From Welwitschia mirabilis (lineage: Eukaryota; Gnetophyta; Gnetopsida; Welwitschiales): a stretch of 21,653 nt of DNA. The notes under the pieces are model-generated. The model had not been told where the DNA came from. It ran no database searches and worked only from the letters and a program-made list of their open reading frames with translations. The stretch is taken from contig JBOZIK010000001.1 of the NCBI GenBank assembly GCA_051453625.1, positions 133,084,787 to 133,106,439 of the forward strand. The letters are read 5' to 3'. Both the position numbers and the translations under genes were made by a program. Positions 1 through 10,879 of the stretch are shown piece by piece; positions within the stretch are counted from its first letter, which is position 1; the number at the start of each line of letters is the position of its first letter.

Positions 1-251
1 TGTATGATCGTGAATCATAGAGGTTGGTGAGGGGGAGGAGGGGGTGAATAGGACTTCTAAAAAATTTAAAAAATTATTACTATCCAATAAAGAAATTATG
101 AGATAAAAACATATAACAAAATAAACTCAAAAGAAGAATAAAAAAAATGCACAATACAAGATTTATAGTGGTTCAAGATACACCCTACTCCACTTTCAGA
201 AGATAGTATATAACTAAGAATATTTCGAATCTTTATTGCATTACTATGAAC

Positions 252-392
252 TAGGTTTTAAAGCTAACCTTCAACCTTATAAAGCAGACTTTTGTAGGCT
301 AAGTATTAACCTTCATAAATGGACTTTTACAGGCTAAGTCTCAACCTCTTCAAATGGACTTTGGTACGATAAGTCTTAACCTTCAGAAAATG
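252..392. repeat. 35-bp tandem repeat, about four diverged copies
   Basis: The words gacttttgtaggctaagt (287), gacttttacaggctaagt (322) and gactttggtacgataagt (357) recur exactly 35 bases apart, each followed by a variant of 'aaccttcataaatg'. A weaker copy lies upstream from 252. The period is not a multiple of three, so this is not a protein repeat. It lies inside family A. Confidence 0.75.
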
Positions 393-809
393 CACAATGG
401 TAAGTGAGGGAATGAAGCCTCTATGCTCTAGATCACTCAAACAAAAGAACTAATAATGGAGCCTTATTGCTCAGATTTAATACAAAGATAAGTGCTAAAG
501 TGACAGAAGAATGATACTACAAAGATAAGCCCTTCAGATTAAGAGTGTAATCTTTCTTTTCAAAAATCTAATCCAATATTAAGATCTAGGTTTTTAAGTG
601 TTGCCTCTTATTTATAGATTTCTCCAAAGTATAACTGTTAAGATAGTTGGAAACAAATCTAACATTTGCAATGGATAGGTTTGGTGAAGTAACGGTTAGA
701 AAATTGCTTTAAAATTTCCACTTCCACGTTGTCCGGTCGATCCCTCAAAACATCTGGTCGACCCCTTATCATTTGGTTCAAGAATACTAGCTCTTGAGGT
801 CACAGGTTC

Positions 810-950
810 GGTTGACCCCATCTAAAATCCTATTAACTACTTTCCTTTAGATCTAGTTTACCCCACATGAGTCCGGTCGACCCCATCTAAAATTCGGTCA
901 ACTGCTTTCCTTTAGGTCTAGTCGATTCCACATGAGTCTAGTCGACTCCA
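810..950. repeat. 65-bp tandem repeat with GTCGAC cores
   Basis: The words gttgacccca (811), gtcgacccca (876) and gtcgactcca (941) are spaced exactly 65 bases apart. The sequence between them also matches (ctttcctttag, then a 'ccacatgagtc' word). Two full units and the start of a third are seen before the gap at 974. Related GGTCGA words at 735 and 756 are out of phase and may be older copies. This is one of the few CpG-bearing patches in the window. Confidence 0.75.
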
Positions 951-973
951 TAGGAATAGTACATATGGAAAAG

Positions 974-1617
974 NNNNNNNNNNNNNNNNNNNNNNNNNNN
1001 NNNNNNNNNNNNNNNNNNNNNNNNNNNNNNNNNNNNNNNNNNNNNNNNNNNNNNNNNNNNNNNNNNNNNNNNNNNNNNNNNNNNNNNNNNNNNNNNNNNN
1101 NNNNNNNNNNNNNNNNNNNNNNNNNNNNNNNNNNNNNNNNNNNNNNNNNNNNNNNNNNNNNNNNNNNNNNNNNNNNNNNNNNNNNNNNNNNNNNNNNNNN
1201 NNNNNNNNNNNNNNNNNNNNNNNNNNNNNNNNNNNNNNNNNNNNNNNNNNNNNNNNNNNNNNNNNNNNNNNNNNNNNNNNNNNNNNNNNNNNNNNNNNNN
1301 NNNNNNNNNNNNNNNNNNNNNNNNNNNNNNNNNNNNNNNNNNNNNNNNNNNNNNNNNNNNNNNNNNNNNNNNNNNNNNNNNNNNNNNNNNNNNNNNNNNN
1401 NNNNNNNNNNNNNNNNNNNNNNNNNNNNNNNNNNNNNNNNNNNNNNNNNNNNNNNNNNNNNNNNNNNNNNNNNNNNNNNNNNNNNNNNNNNNNNNNNNNN
1501 NNNNNNNNNNNNNNNNNNNNNNNNNNNNNNNNNNNNNNNNNNNNNNNNNNNNNNNNNNNNNNNNNNNNNNNNNNNNNNNNNNNNNNNNNNNNNNNNNNNN
1601 NNNNNNNNNNNNNNNNN
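974..1617. other. Assembly gap, 644 N
   Basis: A run of N inside family A. Its irregular length suggests an estimated gap size. The third 65-bp unit is cut by it, so the array may continue. Confidence 0.99.
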
Positions 1618-2045
1618 TCCTACATTAAGTCCTTGGATAGAAACTCAAGTTACTTTAATCAGAACATGTCCAAATCTTGCTATCTTTTGGATATAGATCT
1701 TGCAGTTTATTGCACCTGTAAGATCACTTTTCATTTTATAAAGATCATATTAGTTTGACATCAATTGGGAAAAATAAAATCCTAACAATGACCTCAACTT
1801 GTGAATGATTTTTCAAAAAGCATAAATAAACTATGTTCACTCTCAATATTAAACTTAAAATCTCACAACTCTAGTCATAGATCTCTACTTATGATATAAT
1901 AAGACATATTTATAATTATATTCTTCAATGAGAGAATTTCTAAAGATTCATAACCTTTTTATAAAACAAGTGAACACACTATATATGTAGCTTATCAACA
2001 TCTTTTATTGCCAAATATGAGTGTAATTATTATAAAAAAATAAAC

Positions 2046-3803
2046 TGTCAATAAATTACATAAGTCTTAAGGACACTCATGATCCTTTAATTTTTCATAC
2101 AACAAATAGGAAAACATATAGATGACATCTAGTTAGATTGCAACTATTATCTCATTTCTGCATCATCCTTTGTAGTGTTTCTGGTACATGTAAGTATGTT
2201 GTAAGAACTATGATCATCATAGTTTCTAGTATGATCCATGACAAGGAATAGATAGGTATGGGATTTTCAAGTACAACATAAGGAATTACAAGAATATCCA
2301 AGATATACTATCAAAATTATTCAAGATGCATTATCAAAATAATCCAAGATGTATAATTAGAATAATCCAAGAGTGCAATGATAAAATAATCCAATAGGTA
2401 ACCAAGAACTCATTTTTATATTATCTTCTTTATTATTGTTTCATAACAATTTATAGTAATCTAGATGCACACAATTGGGAGGCATAAAATCATCATATTT
2501 GTGTCCCATTTTATTCATGGAGGTTTGGTCCCATCATCGTGGGGTTCACAATAGAGAGTATTACTTTCTAAGGTGCGAACAACTAGTTACCCTCGTAAAT
2601 TTTAATTTTCTTATTTAACAATCTTAAGTCATGATCAATGGTTAACACAAGTCATATATAGTTAATCTAAAACAAGCTTATCAAGAAGGCTTAATTCAAA
2701 TTAGGATTAACATGATAGGTAAAGGTTTTACAATGTATAAGATCCTAAGAAACTATGACACAAGAGGTACATAATAAGAACAAGACTTGCTAACTCCAAA
2801 AATGATTTATAAATAACTAACAAAGGATTTATGAAATATTAAAATCATGCAAGTGCTATAAGAAAAATTTGGGACCATGCAAAGAAATAAAATAAAGCCT
2901 AGAGCCATACCAAAAATTAGATGAAGATTTGGTGAATTTTTAAAGACTCTAATGCTTTTAAGCTCCAAGGTATAAATCACCAAGATCCAAGTATCGAAGA
3001 TATTCGAAGTAATAAAACTAATAGGAAAAGGAGTCCTATTTATAGCAAAAGGACGTAGGAATGTGAAGAAACATGATGATATGAAGAGACATCATTACAA
3101 AAAGAAGGTCGTAAGATTTCATAACCCTTAATAATTACCTTGCTTAGCCACTAGGTGCATTTTCATCACAATAATAAATAATAATGTCAATATTCACTAC
3201 TTGTAAGTATTACAATAAAGAATTAAGATGATACGTTTAACAAATAATTTCAAGAAAACATCAGGATAAGATTTTGCTACATATAAATATTTTTCCATAA
3301 TAATAAATGTTAACCACAAATAAAGTAAAAGAAGATACAACCTCATAATTATGAGCACTACTTAATAAAATATTAAAATAAGCTAACACAATGCATCCTA
3401 ATGATTATAGTCGTTACAAGAATAATTCACATGCAAAAAAAAAGGAAATAAGAAAATAAGAAAACATGCTCATCATGATGCATTAATGAAATAGTTATAA
3501 AAAGAAAATAAAATAATATAACCACTAATTTACCCACTAGCTATTATAATTAAATAACTAAAGAATTACTACAAAAATAACATTATTAATTATAACTATT
3601 ACAAGAAAGAAAGCAGTTAAAATAATAATTGCAGCATAGTAAATTTTCACAAAGTAATTACATCTCAATAATAAGATAATAAATAAAGAATATAATAATT
3701 AAATTATCTTAGTAGACTCCATATCCATAATGTTATTTTTAATTTAGTTTTTATTTAACTAATTAGGTTAAATCATTGGATCTTTAAAAATTTGGATGTG
3801 ACA
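2046..3803 (+). repeat. Family B copy 1, probable 5' LTR of a non-autonomous LTR element
   Basis: This segment is matched in the same orientation by 5675-6034 plus 18523-19552. Shared anchors include gatccatgacaagg (2236 and about 5848), an 'ag-ccaaggt' block, cctatttatag against tctatttatat, 'ttaccttgcttagccactagg' against a near-identical word at 19020, and the closing 'ggatctttaaaaatttggatgtgaca' against 'ggacctttaaaagtttaaacatgaca'. The proposed ends are TGTCA (2046) and TGACA (3799-3803), which are inverted copies of each other, as LTR termini are. No coding frame is present. The left boundary is the weaker one, because similarity fades between 2046 and 2150. It could instead be one of two independent copies of some other repeat. 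Confidence 0.5.
2293..2398. repeat. 23-bp tandem repeat, about 4.4 copies
   Basis: The word atccaaga or a close variant (atccaaga, attcaaga, atccaaga, atccaaga, atccaata) starts at 2296, 2319, 2342, 2365 and 2389, giving periods of 23, 23, 23 and 24. Copy 2 of family B lacks this array, so it arose in copy 1 or was lost from copy 2 after they separated. Confidence 0.7.
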
Positions 3804-4694
3804 ACAATGGAAACTTGAGATCAGAATGACATGGGCTAATAATGAATTTAAGGTTATTTTCTTACTATGTTGTTTTTGATAGAAAAAATGAGAAAAATTA
3901 GGTGGAAGTTTGCTTTTGTGCATTTTATCTTTTATTATGATAACCTGAAATCACATATATAATTTAGAATTGAAATTAAAATTAATGTTAGATTATACCT
4001 AAACATATCAATCTAGCATAAGTAATTGAAATGTGTTAGTTGTATGCTATCAATCAAGTAATGCTTTCATCTTTATTATCTAATAAATAGGTCTATTCTA
4101 CTAAGACATTAAAGAAAAAAACATGCTGATGAGTTAATTAGATAGATAAAATAAAAATAACTTTTAATTCTAAAAATTTATTTTGACTTATAGTTTAAAC
4201 ACTATTATGATAAGATTTAATCTAGATCTCAATGTATATGTATTATAGTGTATGTCCATTGTTTGATTACTTTAAGCTATGGGTCCTTTATAAACATGAT
4301 AAAAAGGTGCCATCAAAGAAAAAAAGGTTTTCAAACTCAGATCCAACCTTATCATGTGTATAATAAGTTACGACATTATAGCTTTCTTATCATCTAAACA
4401 TGTCATCACATGTGAATATGAGTATATTTTGTGTAGCATATCTATGTTTGAATAAATCACACATGTGGTGGTGACTTATGGAGTAATTGTAATTGTAAAG
4501 ATATGTGTCTCCATGCTTTTATATATCATTTGATCATCCCCTATGGAAAGTGATTCTCATATAGGTTCCCATTTTTCAGAACTAGAATAGCTAGTGTGTT
4601 CTCATGCCGAATGTTTAGTTTTCATGAGTAATGCCTAAGAGATACATATGCCATCTTCATAATAGATTATCATGGTATGAAATCCTTCAAACTA

Positions 4695-5245
4695 TACAAT
4701 GTGTATCTTTTTCATAGAAATGGAGATCTATTATAAAGTGTCTCATTCCTATAGTGTAAATGTACCATGAAGGTCTTTGTTATATAAAATGTCCATATGA
4801 TAAAAATTTTTCCACTTTCTTCTTCTTCTCCTCTATCTCACATTCTCTCTTTTGTTTCCTTTTTTTTTTCTTTTCAAAGGGGTAATGATTAACTAGGTAG
4901 GTTATGCCATAGAATGTCCAATATAAATTGGGCCTATAAAAACTTTAGCTATGCTCATCTACTAGCATAGGGGTTTGAAATTGAGGCCATTGAGTTTAGG
5001 GTATCTTGACTTTATCATTGAGGCAATTAGTTAGGATCATTTTTCCACTTTATTCTTCTTCTTATTCTTCTTTCTTTTACCCTTTATTATATATTAAGAA
5101 ACTAAGCTATATTTGACAAAAAGATCTTCTTCTTGTACAATGTGTACTTTTCCCATAAAAAGTGGAGACCTTTAACATATAGTGTATGCCTTCCTCATAA
5201 AAGCAAAGGTCTTAAAGTATCCTACTCATATAAAAATTCTCCTAT
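4695..5245. repeat. Diverged direct duplication, about 110 bp, offset about 441
   Basis: tacaatgtgtatctttttca at 4695 is matched by tacaatgtgtacttttccca at 5136. Each is followed by 'aa-tggaga-ct', a 'tagtgta' word, an 'aaggtctt' word and an AT-rich 'catat-ataaaaa' stretch. The pyrimidine-rich 'tttttccacttt-ttcttcttct' also occurs twice (about 4807 and 5040), in a different relative order. The function is unknown. Confidence 0.45.
4814..4877 (+). other. Polypyrimidine tract, about 64 bases
   Basis: Nearly every base from 4814 to 4877 is C or T, including a run of T near 4859-4870. A shorter related tract is at 5043-5084. Such tracts can adopt triplex-type structures or simply be slippage products; nothing else here suggests a role. 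Confidence 0.6.
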
Positions 5246-5342
5246 TTCATTATGACATTCACTTTTAATGATCTAAAATTTTAACTTGAATTTTAACTCC
5301 TAATAGATATTTAGAAAAACTTTACCACTACCTAATCATTCA

Positions 5343-5442
5343 NNNNNNNNNNNNNNNNNNNNNNNNNNNNNNNNNNNNNNNNNNNNNNNNNNNNNNNNNN
5401 NNNNNNNNNNNNNNNNNNNNNNNNNNNNNNNNNNNNNNNNNN
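5343..5442. other. Assembly gap, 100 N
   Basis: Exactly 100 N, the usual placeholder for a gap of unknown size. The real distance between the family B copies may therefore differ. Confidence 0.99.
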
Positions 5443-5674
5443 CATTCACTTCAAAATTTCAATAATTAACATATGATAATTGTGTAATGTTTGTTTGAAA
5501 ATTTACTATCTATAACTTAATTAATATTTTACAATCTATGAAGAAGATAAATAAACATATTTCTCAAATGATTTTGCATTAATTAAAAGTAATAAATACT
5601 TATAAACAATACATTGCAAATAAAATTAAATTTTAGTATAATAACTAACATCATGTTACATTAATATGATACTT

Positions 5675-6034
5675 TGTTAGAACATCTAAGAGCCTTCAAA
5701 TAAATACATGCATATAAATAACAAACATGAAAATATCACTTGATCCATCTTGCATTAGCTAGCTTATTCCAAAGTATTCTTTCATAGTAGATCCTTCACA
5801 TGCAAGCATGGCGTGAGAACTGTAACCTTCAAAGTTTCTAGGATGATCCATGACAAGGTACAGGTATGGGGTTTTCAAACATAAGATAGGATTAGTAAGA
5901 AAAATAAAAATGTGACTAAGACCTCATAGAAATTATAATAATCTTGATGCACATATCCTGAGGGAATAATTTACTCCCTTTACTCTCTGAAGGTAGTTTA
6001 TTGTAATCCAAACCAACACATGTAGAGAGGAAAA
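5675..6034 (+). repeat. Family B copy 2, left part (interrupted LTR)
   Basis: The segment starts at TGTTA, one transition from the TGTCA of copy 1. It shares with copy 1 the words agtttctaggatgatccatg, acaagg-a-aggtatggg-ttttcaa (5845-5877) and tgatgcacat (about 5944; 2464 in copy 1). It lacks the 23-bp array. It runs into the N gap at 6035, beyond which the inner gypsy element begins. The rest of the copy resumes at 18523, after that element's 3' LTR. Confidence 0.55.
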
Positions 6035-6869
6035 NNNNNNNNNNNNNNNNNNNNNNNNNNNNNNNNNNNNNNNNNNNNNNNNNNNNNNNNNNNNNNNNNN
6101 NNNNNNNNNNNNNNNNNNNNNNNNNNNNNNNNNNNNNNNNNNNNNNNNNNNNNNNNNNNNNNNNNNNNNNNNNNNNNNNNNNNNNNNNNNNNNNNNNNNN
6201 NNNNNNNNNNNNNNNNNNNNNNNNNNNNNNNNNNNNNNNNNNNNNNNNNNNNNNNNNNNNNNNNNNNNNNNNNNNNNNNNNNNNNNNNNNNNNNNNNNNN
6301 NNNNNNNNNNNNNNNNNNNNNNNNNNNNNNNNNNNNNNNNNNNNNNNNNNNNNNNNNNNNNNNNNNNNNNNNNNNNNNNNNNNNNNNNNNNNNNNNNNNN
6401 NNNNNNNNNNNNNNNNNNNNNNNNNNNNNNNNNNNNNNNNNNNNNNNNNNNNNNNNNNNNNNNNNNNNNNNNNNNNNNNNNNNNNNNNNNNNNNNNNNNN
6501 NNNNNNNNNNNNNNNNNNNNNNNNNNNNNNNNNNNNNNNNNNNNNNNNNNNNNNNNNNNNNNNNNNNNNNNNNNNNNNNNNNNNNNNNNNNNNNNNNNNN
6601 NNNNNNNNNNNNNNNNNNNNNNNNNNNNNNNNNNNNNNNNNNNNNNNNNNNNNNNNNNNNNNNNNNNNNNNNNNNNNNNNNNNNNNNNNNNNNNNNNNNN
6701 NNNNNNNNNNNNNNNNNNNNNNNNNNNNNNNNNNNNNNNNNNNNNNNNNNNNNNNNNNNNNNNNNNNNNNNNNNNNNNNNNNNNNNNNNNNNNNNNNNNN
6801 NNNNNNNNNNNNNNNNNNNNNNNNNNNNNNNNNNNNNNNNNNNNNNNNNNNNNNNNNNNNNNNNNNNNN
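6035..6869. other. Assembly gap, 835 N, hiding the left junction of the inner element
   Basis: By comparison with copy 1 of family B and with the 3' LTR, the hidden DNA should contain the rest of family B up to the insertion point (roughly 200 bases, by alignment) and the first 8 or so bases of the 5' LTR. The gap is larger than that, so its size is either a poor estimate or it hides extra sequence. Confidence 0.9.
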
Positions 6870-7814
6870 ATGACTTTTATGTAAATTTTGCTTATTAATA
6901 AAGTGTTTTTCCTTATGTCAATTACATATTTTATCAATAAATATATGTTTTTATTTATTTTTATGCTTACTGATCAATAGGTTAGTTAGTTAGCATGTTA
7001 GTAGATTAGTATGTATGTATTTCATCATTATGTTTTAGGTACAAGATGCTAAGTAGCATGAAGATGAGAGATAAGGTTGAGGTAGCAAATCAGCATGACA
7101 ACCCCAACCATATAACTATTTCTTAAGAGAAAAGAATGAAAATAGAAAAATAACAAGGGTATAAGAAGGTAATCATTACCAAAGGTGGGGATCTTTTTGG
7201 CAAACAGGTTCTAGGAATAAACAAGGCAAGAAGGTCAAGCGAGGGAACTCCAACTAGCCTGCAAAGGTATCAATAGCATTTTCACGCATTCCATAGTGTT
7301 ACCTACAAAGGAGAACATAGTTTATTAGCTAATATTTATGTAATAATTAGTATTTAAATATAAAGCTAAAAAGCATTTGAGTATTATTGTGCACCTACTT
7401 TATTACTTGCAAAAGTAATATTACTTCAATCTTGCTCTTGTTTGTGTAGCTAATCATAAAATAGGATAATTTCAGTACTTAGGAATAAGTATTACTTAGT
7501 AATTCGCTAAATCATTGTTATGTTTTATTTCTTTTAGTATTCCCCTTTGTGTATTATATGTACCTAGTAATTAAGTTTAAATAAATAACCTAACTAGTTC
7601 TCATTGTAAGCTTATTAAGATGATGAATTTTAAACTAAATGGTTAAGTCTCAACTAGTTCTTTAGTAATCATTTGATGTATTTTTATTTAATAATTTATG
7701 CTTATTTTAGATTAGTAGTAGCATAGTTCTATAATTTTCCAACATTATTTTATAATTCCTGATATTGTTTTATGATATTTTCTACACTTATTTTATCATA
7801 TAATCCTTCCATCA
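6870..7814 (+). repeat. 5' LTR of the inner gypsy element (first bases in gap)
   Basis: It aligns almost end to end with 17566-18522. Shared words include taaattttgcttattaataa, aaggtggggatctttttggc, tgttacctacaaaggagaac and ctacacttattttatcatat. The end is fixed at CA (7813-7814), because the two copies match up to 'tccatca' and then diverge, and the primer-binding site follows. In about 150 bases compared (7021 on) I count roughly 22 differences, mostly transitions. A TATA-like atataaag at 7358 is kept in both copies. Confidence 0.9.
7358..7365 (+). promoter_or_regulatory. Possible TATA box of the 5' LTR
   Basis: The word atataaag is followed by 'ct-aaaagcatttgag' and is present at the same place in the 3' LTR (18057-18064). 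Conservation between the LTRs and the central position suit a U3/R promoter element, but AT-rich DNA yields such words easily. Confidence 0.3.
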
Positions 7815-7817
7815 TTT

Positions 7818-7832
7818 TGGCACTGGAAGAAC
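7818..7832 (+). other. Primer-binding site, decayed
   Basis: The sequence tggcactggaagaac begins three bases after the CA end of the 5' LTR, exactly where a minus-strand primer site belongs. Plant gypsy elements commonly have TGGCGC-type sites; TGGCAC would be one CpG-to-CpA transition from that. I do not assign the tRNA. Confidence 0.65.
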
Positions 7833-7858
7833 GACCACTTTAAAGTCACTTAGTAAAG

Positions 7859-9331
7859 ATGATGAAGAGTGCCATGCAACAAGATAGTCAAGGAAAATAG
7901 CAAGATGAAAGAGGCAGGTATATTAAAGATCCATATAAATATGGTTTAGATAAGTAGACTAAAAATATTGTTAAATTAGAAGTAGAAGAAGATGATTTTA
8001 TAGAGGATGAAATAAGCTTAGGAAAGATGGTAAAAGACGAAATCTTTCCTAAATTAATGACCAAATTTAAACAATGATTATAAATCTTTCTTACATTACC
8101 TCACTCACAGGAGAGTCCTCTCAAACCATTTAGCTCAGAAAACCTAAAAATAAAGTAACAATAGGATGTTATTGGGAAGATGATGGAGACTTAAGACTAT
8201 TAAACCATGATCCCCACTGGTTAGATTATTTCAGTCCTACTAACCCTATAGCCCTACAGCAACTAGATAAAGTAAGAAATATAAATACTACCATGATACC
8301 CACTTTTAAAGGTAAAAAGTCAGAAGAGCCCCTATTGCACCTAAGTTTATTTGGTGCCTTTTGCAAAGCTAATTATCTCGACTCAGAATCTGAATTTTTA
8401 AGATTTTTTTTCTTTTCCCTAAAAGGAGATACATAATTATGGTATTATAAAAATCCTAATCATGCTTTTAGTTCATGGGGAACCCTTAAGAATGATTTTC
8501 CAGCTAAATTTCAAGCTATGAGAATGGTGGAAAATTTAAGAGAATAAATCCTGAATTAAACAAAGAGAGAACAAAAGATTTGATGAATTCATGGATAGGT
8601 ATAACATATTATTAGCCAAATGTGCTAATCATGGAATTACATATAGGAAATGATTTAGAGCCTTAAATAGGGATCTATAGAGTCAAGCATTAAATTAGAT
8701 TTATTGTGTAAAGGAAGCATCAAAACCAGAAATGTCTAAAAAGGAGGAGAAGCCATCACTCAGTTTTACAATATGAGTTAAGGATGGGTCAAGAAAATAA
8801 AAAGAAGAAAACTATAAATGAAGTGTGTGCTTCAAAACTAGATGGTAGTTTATATAGCTTAAAACATATTAGTCTTATAAAATAATTAGCTAAAAAGTAA
8901 CTGATAGTATGGTAGAAAGGTTTGATTGATTAGTGGTGAAACACCTCAAGGGAGAAGAAGGATCTACATGTGAACATTATGAGGAAGAGAATCATGATGA
9001 AACAAAATGCCCTTGGATGCAAGAATTCATTTAATGATTAGATATCAATAGATTGGATTTAAATTTTGGCAATCAATCTCAAACTAGAAAGAAACCATAT
9101 CCTTACCAAAGTAGAAAATGGAAAGGAAAAATGGAGGGACCCTAACAAAGATATGTAAACTCAAAGAGTCAAAAGTAGTATAATTACTATAGAAATTGGA
9201 AAAATAGATATTTAAAAGACCAAAAAGAAAAATCAGAAATAGAAAGAAAGAAAGGCAAAATCCTTACTCAATTTCAACAAAGTCCTAAAGAAGCAATAAG
9301 TAAAGAAGTAGCTACTCGATCTAGGAAATAG
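7859..9331 (+). pseudogene. gag: gag (capsid and nucleocapsid) pseudogene
   Basis: Gag forms the particle and binds element RNA. The likely start is one of two adjacent ATGs at 7859 and 7862, about 45 bases after the LTR. The frame is 2 until about 8150, then 1 (8164-8545), then 2 again from 8564, so at least two frameshifts are present, plus many stops. The capsid-like core (about 8335-8510) reads LLHLSLFGAFCKAN, then a W-rich helix and FSSWGTLKNDFPAKF, typical of the retrotransposon gag domain. At 8969-9010 there is a zinc-knuckle with exact C-x2-C-x4-H-x4-C spacing, but the second Cys is Tyr (tat at 8978-8980). A basic Lys/Arg/Gln/Tyr-rich tail follows to a stop at 9329. In-frame TAGs at two early positions fit former CAG codons. 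Confidence 0.8.
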
Positions 9332-9438
9332 AAAGGGATAAATAAATCATAAAAACATAATGTAAATCTTAGTAATTAGAGAAAAAGAAAAAGTTAAAAT
9401 AAAAACAATGGACAATACCTTAATATATTCTTTACCTT

Positions 9439-9884
9439 NNNNNNNNNNNNNNNNNNNNNNNNNNNNNNNNNNNNNNNNNNNNNNNNNNNNNNNNNNNNNN
9501 NNNNNNNNNNNNNNNNNNNNNNNNNNNNNNNNNNNNNNNNNNNNNNNNNNNNNNNNNNNNNNNNNNNNNNNNNNNNNNNNNNNNNNNNNNNNNNNNNNNN
9601 NNNNNNNNNNNNNNNNNNNNNNNNNNNNNNNNNNNNNNNNNNNNNNNNNNNNNNNNNNNNNNNNNNNNNNNNNNNNNNNNNNNNNNNNNNNNNNNNNNNN
9701 NNNNNNNNNNNNNNNNNNNNNNNNNNNNNNNNNNNNNNNNNNNNNNNNNNNNNNNNNNNNNNNNNNNNNNNNNNNNNNNNNNNNNNNNNNNNNNNNNNNN
9801 NNNNNNNNNNNNNNNNNNNNNNNNNNNNNNNNNNNNNNNNNNNNNNNNNNNNNNNNNNNNNNNNNNNNNNNNNNNNNNNNNNNN
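9439..9884. other. Assembly gap, 446 N, between gag and protease
   Basis: The gap falls between the gag tail and the first protease residues. Reading frames that cross it are artefacts. The flanks (9332-9438 and 9885-10130) are Lys/Ile-rich in translation and give no family signal. Confidence 0.99.
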
Positions 9885-10146
9885 GTAAACAAATAGAACA
9901 TCTAAAGTTGAAAAAAATATATAATACTTAATAAGGATATTAGAAGATATAAAAATATCAATATATATTTTAAAATTATTAAAGGATGTACCTATGCATT
10001 GGAAATAAATGAAGAACATGTGCTAAAAATAGAAAAGTAAAAAAGAAAATAAGAAAGAAAAATTAATTGAGATGGTAAGAAAGGATCAAGTTTCTTAGGC
10101 TTCTACATAATTTCTTCAAGATAGACAACATGAAAAGTATAGTGAT

Positions 10147-10500
10147 CTAGAAATACCTATGATAGATGTGAAAATAGAAGGAAATCTTAAAGTATAAGTA
10201 CTTGTAGATCTTGGAGCAATTATTAATGTTACGGATTATAAAACTTATGAAGAATTAGAAAAATCATAATTAATTCATTAGCAAGGAAAAGTTTACTTAG
10301 TAGATGGCTTAGAACTTATGCCAAAAGGAGTTCTGAAGGATATACCCATAGAAATCCAAGGCTTTATCTATTTAATAGATTGACTAGTAAGGAAAACTCA
10401 AGGAGATACCCATGCAATGATTCTTGGGAGGCCATGGATGTATAGTATGGATGCTACTATTTATTCTAGAAGAGGCGTAATGAAAATAAGTCTTAGAGAT
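10147..10500 (+). pseudogene. Retropepsin-type aspartic protease, pol N-terminal part, decayed
   Basis: Frame 1 reads VLVDLGAIINV, with the catalytic Asp codon at 10207-10209 in a D-L-G-A active-site motif (a form I recall from Athila-type elements, where many others have D-S-G-A). It then reads MILGRPWM at 10417-10440, the conserved ILGRP motif that closes the retropepsin fold. Distance and order fit a complete domain. Several stops interrupt the frame (for example before VLVD and around 10270), so no active enzyme can be made. Its role was to cut the Gag-Pol polyprotein. It is followed in the same frame by the spacer to RT (10500-10860). Confidence 0.8.
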
Positions 10501-10879
10501 CTTAAAAAATAAATGAAACTTTCTGGTGTAGCAGTTTTTGAAGAAATGGTATAAAACACTGAAGCAAGAACTAATGTAATTCTAACATAGGAAGTTAATA
10601 TAATGTAAAATAAAAAAAATGAGGAGAAATATGAGGAAGAAGATTTCATAATCAAAGAAATAAAAAAACCTCCTCTTAAGAAATGGCTAGAGTATATTGA
10701 GGTAGCTCCTAATAGATCTTTGATCATAAATAGTTGTTTAACTCATTCTCAGAAGAGAATAATTAAAAGGATATTAATCAAAGAAAGGCAGTGTTCACTT
10801 GGAATCATATATATATTAAAGGAATTTATCCAAAAATCTGCTAATAGAGAATCTACTTAGACATTCTTATTAAACTAGG
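10501..10879 (+). pseudogene. Protease-to-RT linker of pol, decayed
   Basis: The frame continues from the protease. It is rich in Lys/Glu, then reads KKPPLKKWLEYIEVAPNRSL (10663-10722), which resembles the 'PLP-HL-Y-FL...LPVII' spacer found before RT in Athila-like polyproteins. No catalytic motif is expected. Stops are scattered (for example near 10510, 10552 and 10860). Confidence 0.55.

Larger units (their letters stand above)
1..1785. repeat. Dispersed plant repeat, class unresolved (family A), gap inside
   Basis: The left end has a G-rich stretch (gagggggaggagggggtgaa, 28-47), then AT-rich DNA, a 35-bp tandem array (252-392) and GTCGAC-rich tandem units (810-950). After the 644-base gap the sequence reaches ttgggaaaaataaaatcctaaca near 1763-1785. 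From memory, repeats with a 'gaggggggtgaatag' start and a 'ttgggaaaa...ccaaca' end are common in plant genomes; that link is recollection, not a search. No reading frame of note is present: the only long frame exists because it runs through the Ns. Whether this is one element or two cannot be told across the gap. Confidence 0.4.
3804..5674. other. Region between the two family B copies; no gene recognised
   Basis: About 1.87 kb of AT-rich DNA with stops in all frames. If family B copies are LTRs, this is the internal region of a non-autonomous element. The bases just after 3803 contain a TGG and a short 'gagatcaga' word, but not a convincing primer-binding site, and no clear purine tract precedes 5675. 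It holds a diverged duplication (4695-4810 and 5136-5245), a polypyrimidine tract and a 100-N gap. Confidence 0.4.

Noticed and set aside
932-1696. Forward frame of 254 codons
   Set aside because: It is open only because it crosses the 644-N gap; the visible ends have no family signal.
5933-6937. Reverse frame of 334 codons
   Set aside because: It spans the 835-N gap and joins a family B remnant to an LTR end.
9347-10019. Three overlapping frames on both strands
   Set aside because: All cross the 446-N gap; the sequenced parts are low-complexity AT-rich translation.
10461-10727. Reverse frame of 88 codons
   Set aside because: It is a shadow of the protease-to-RT linker, which is supported by motifs on the forward strand.
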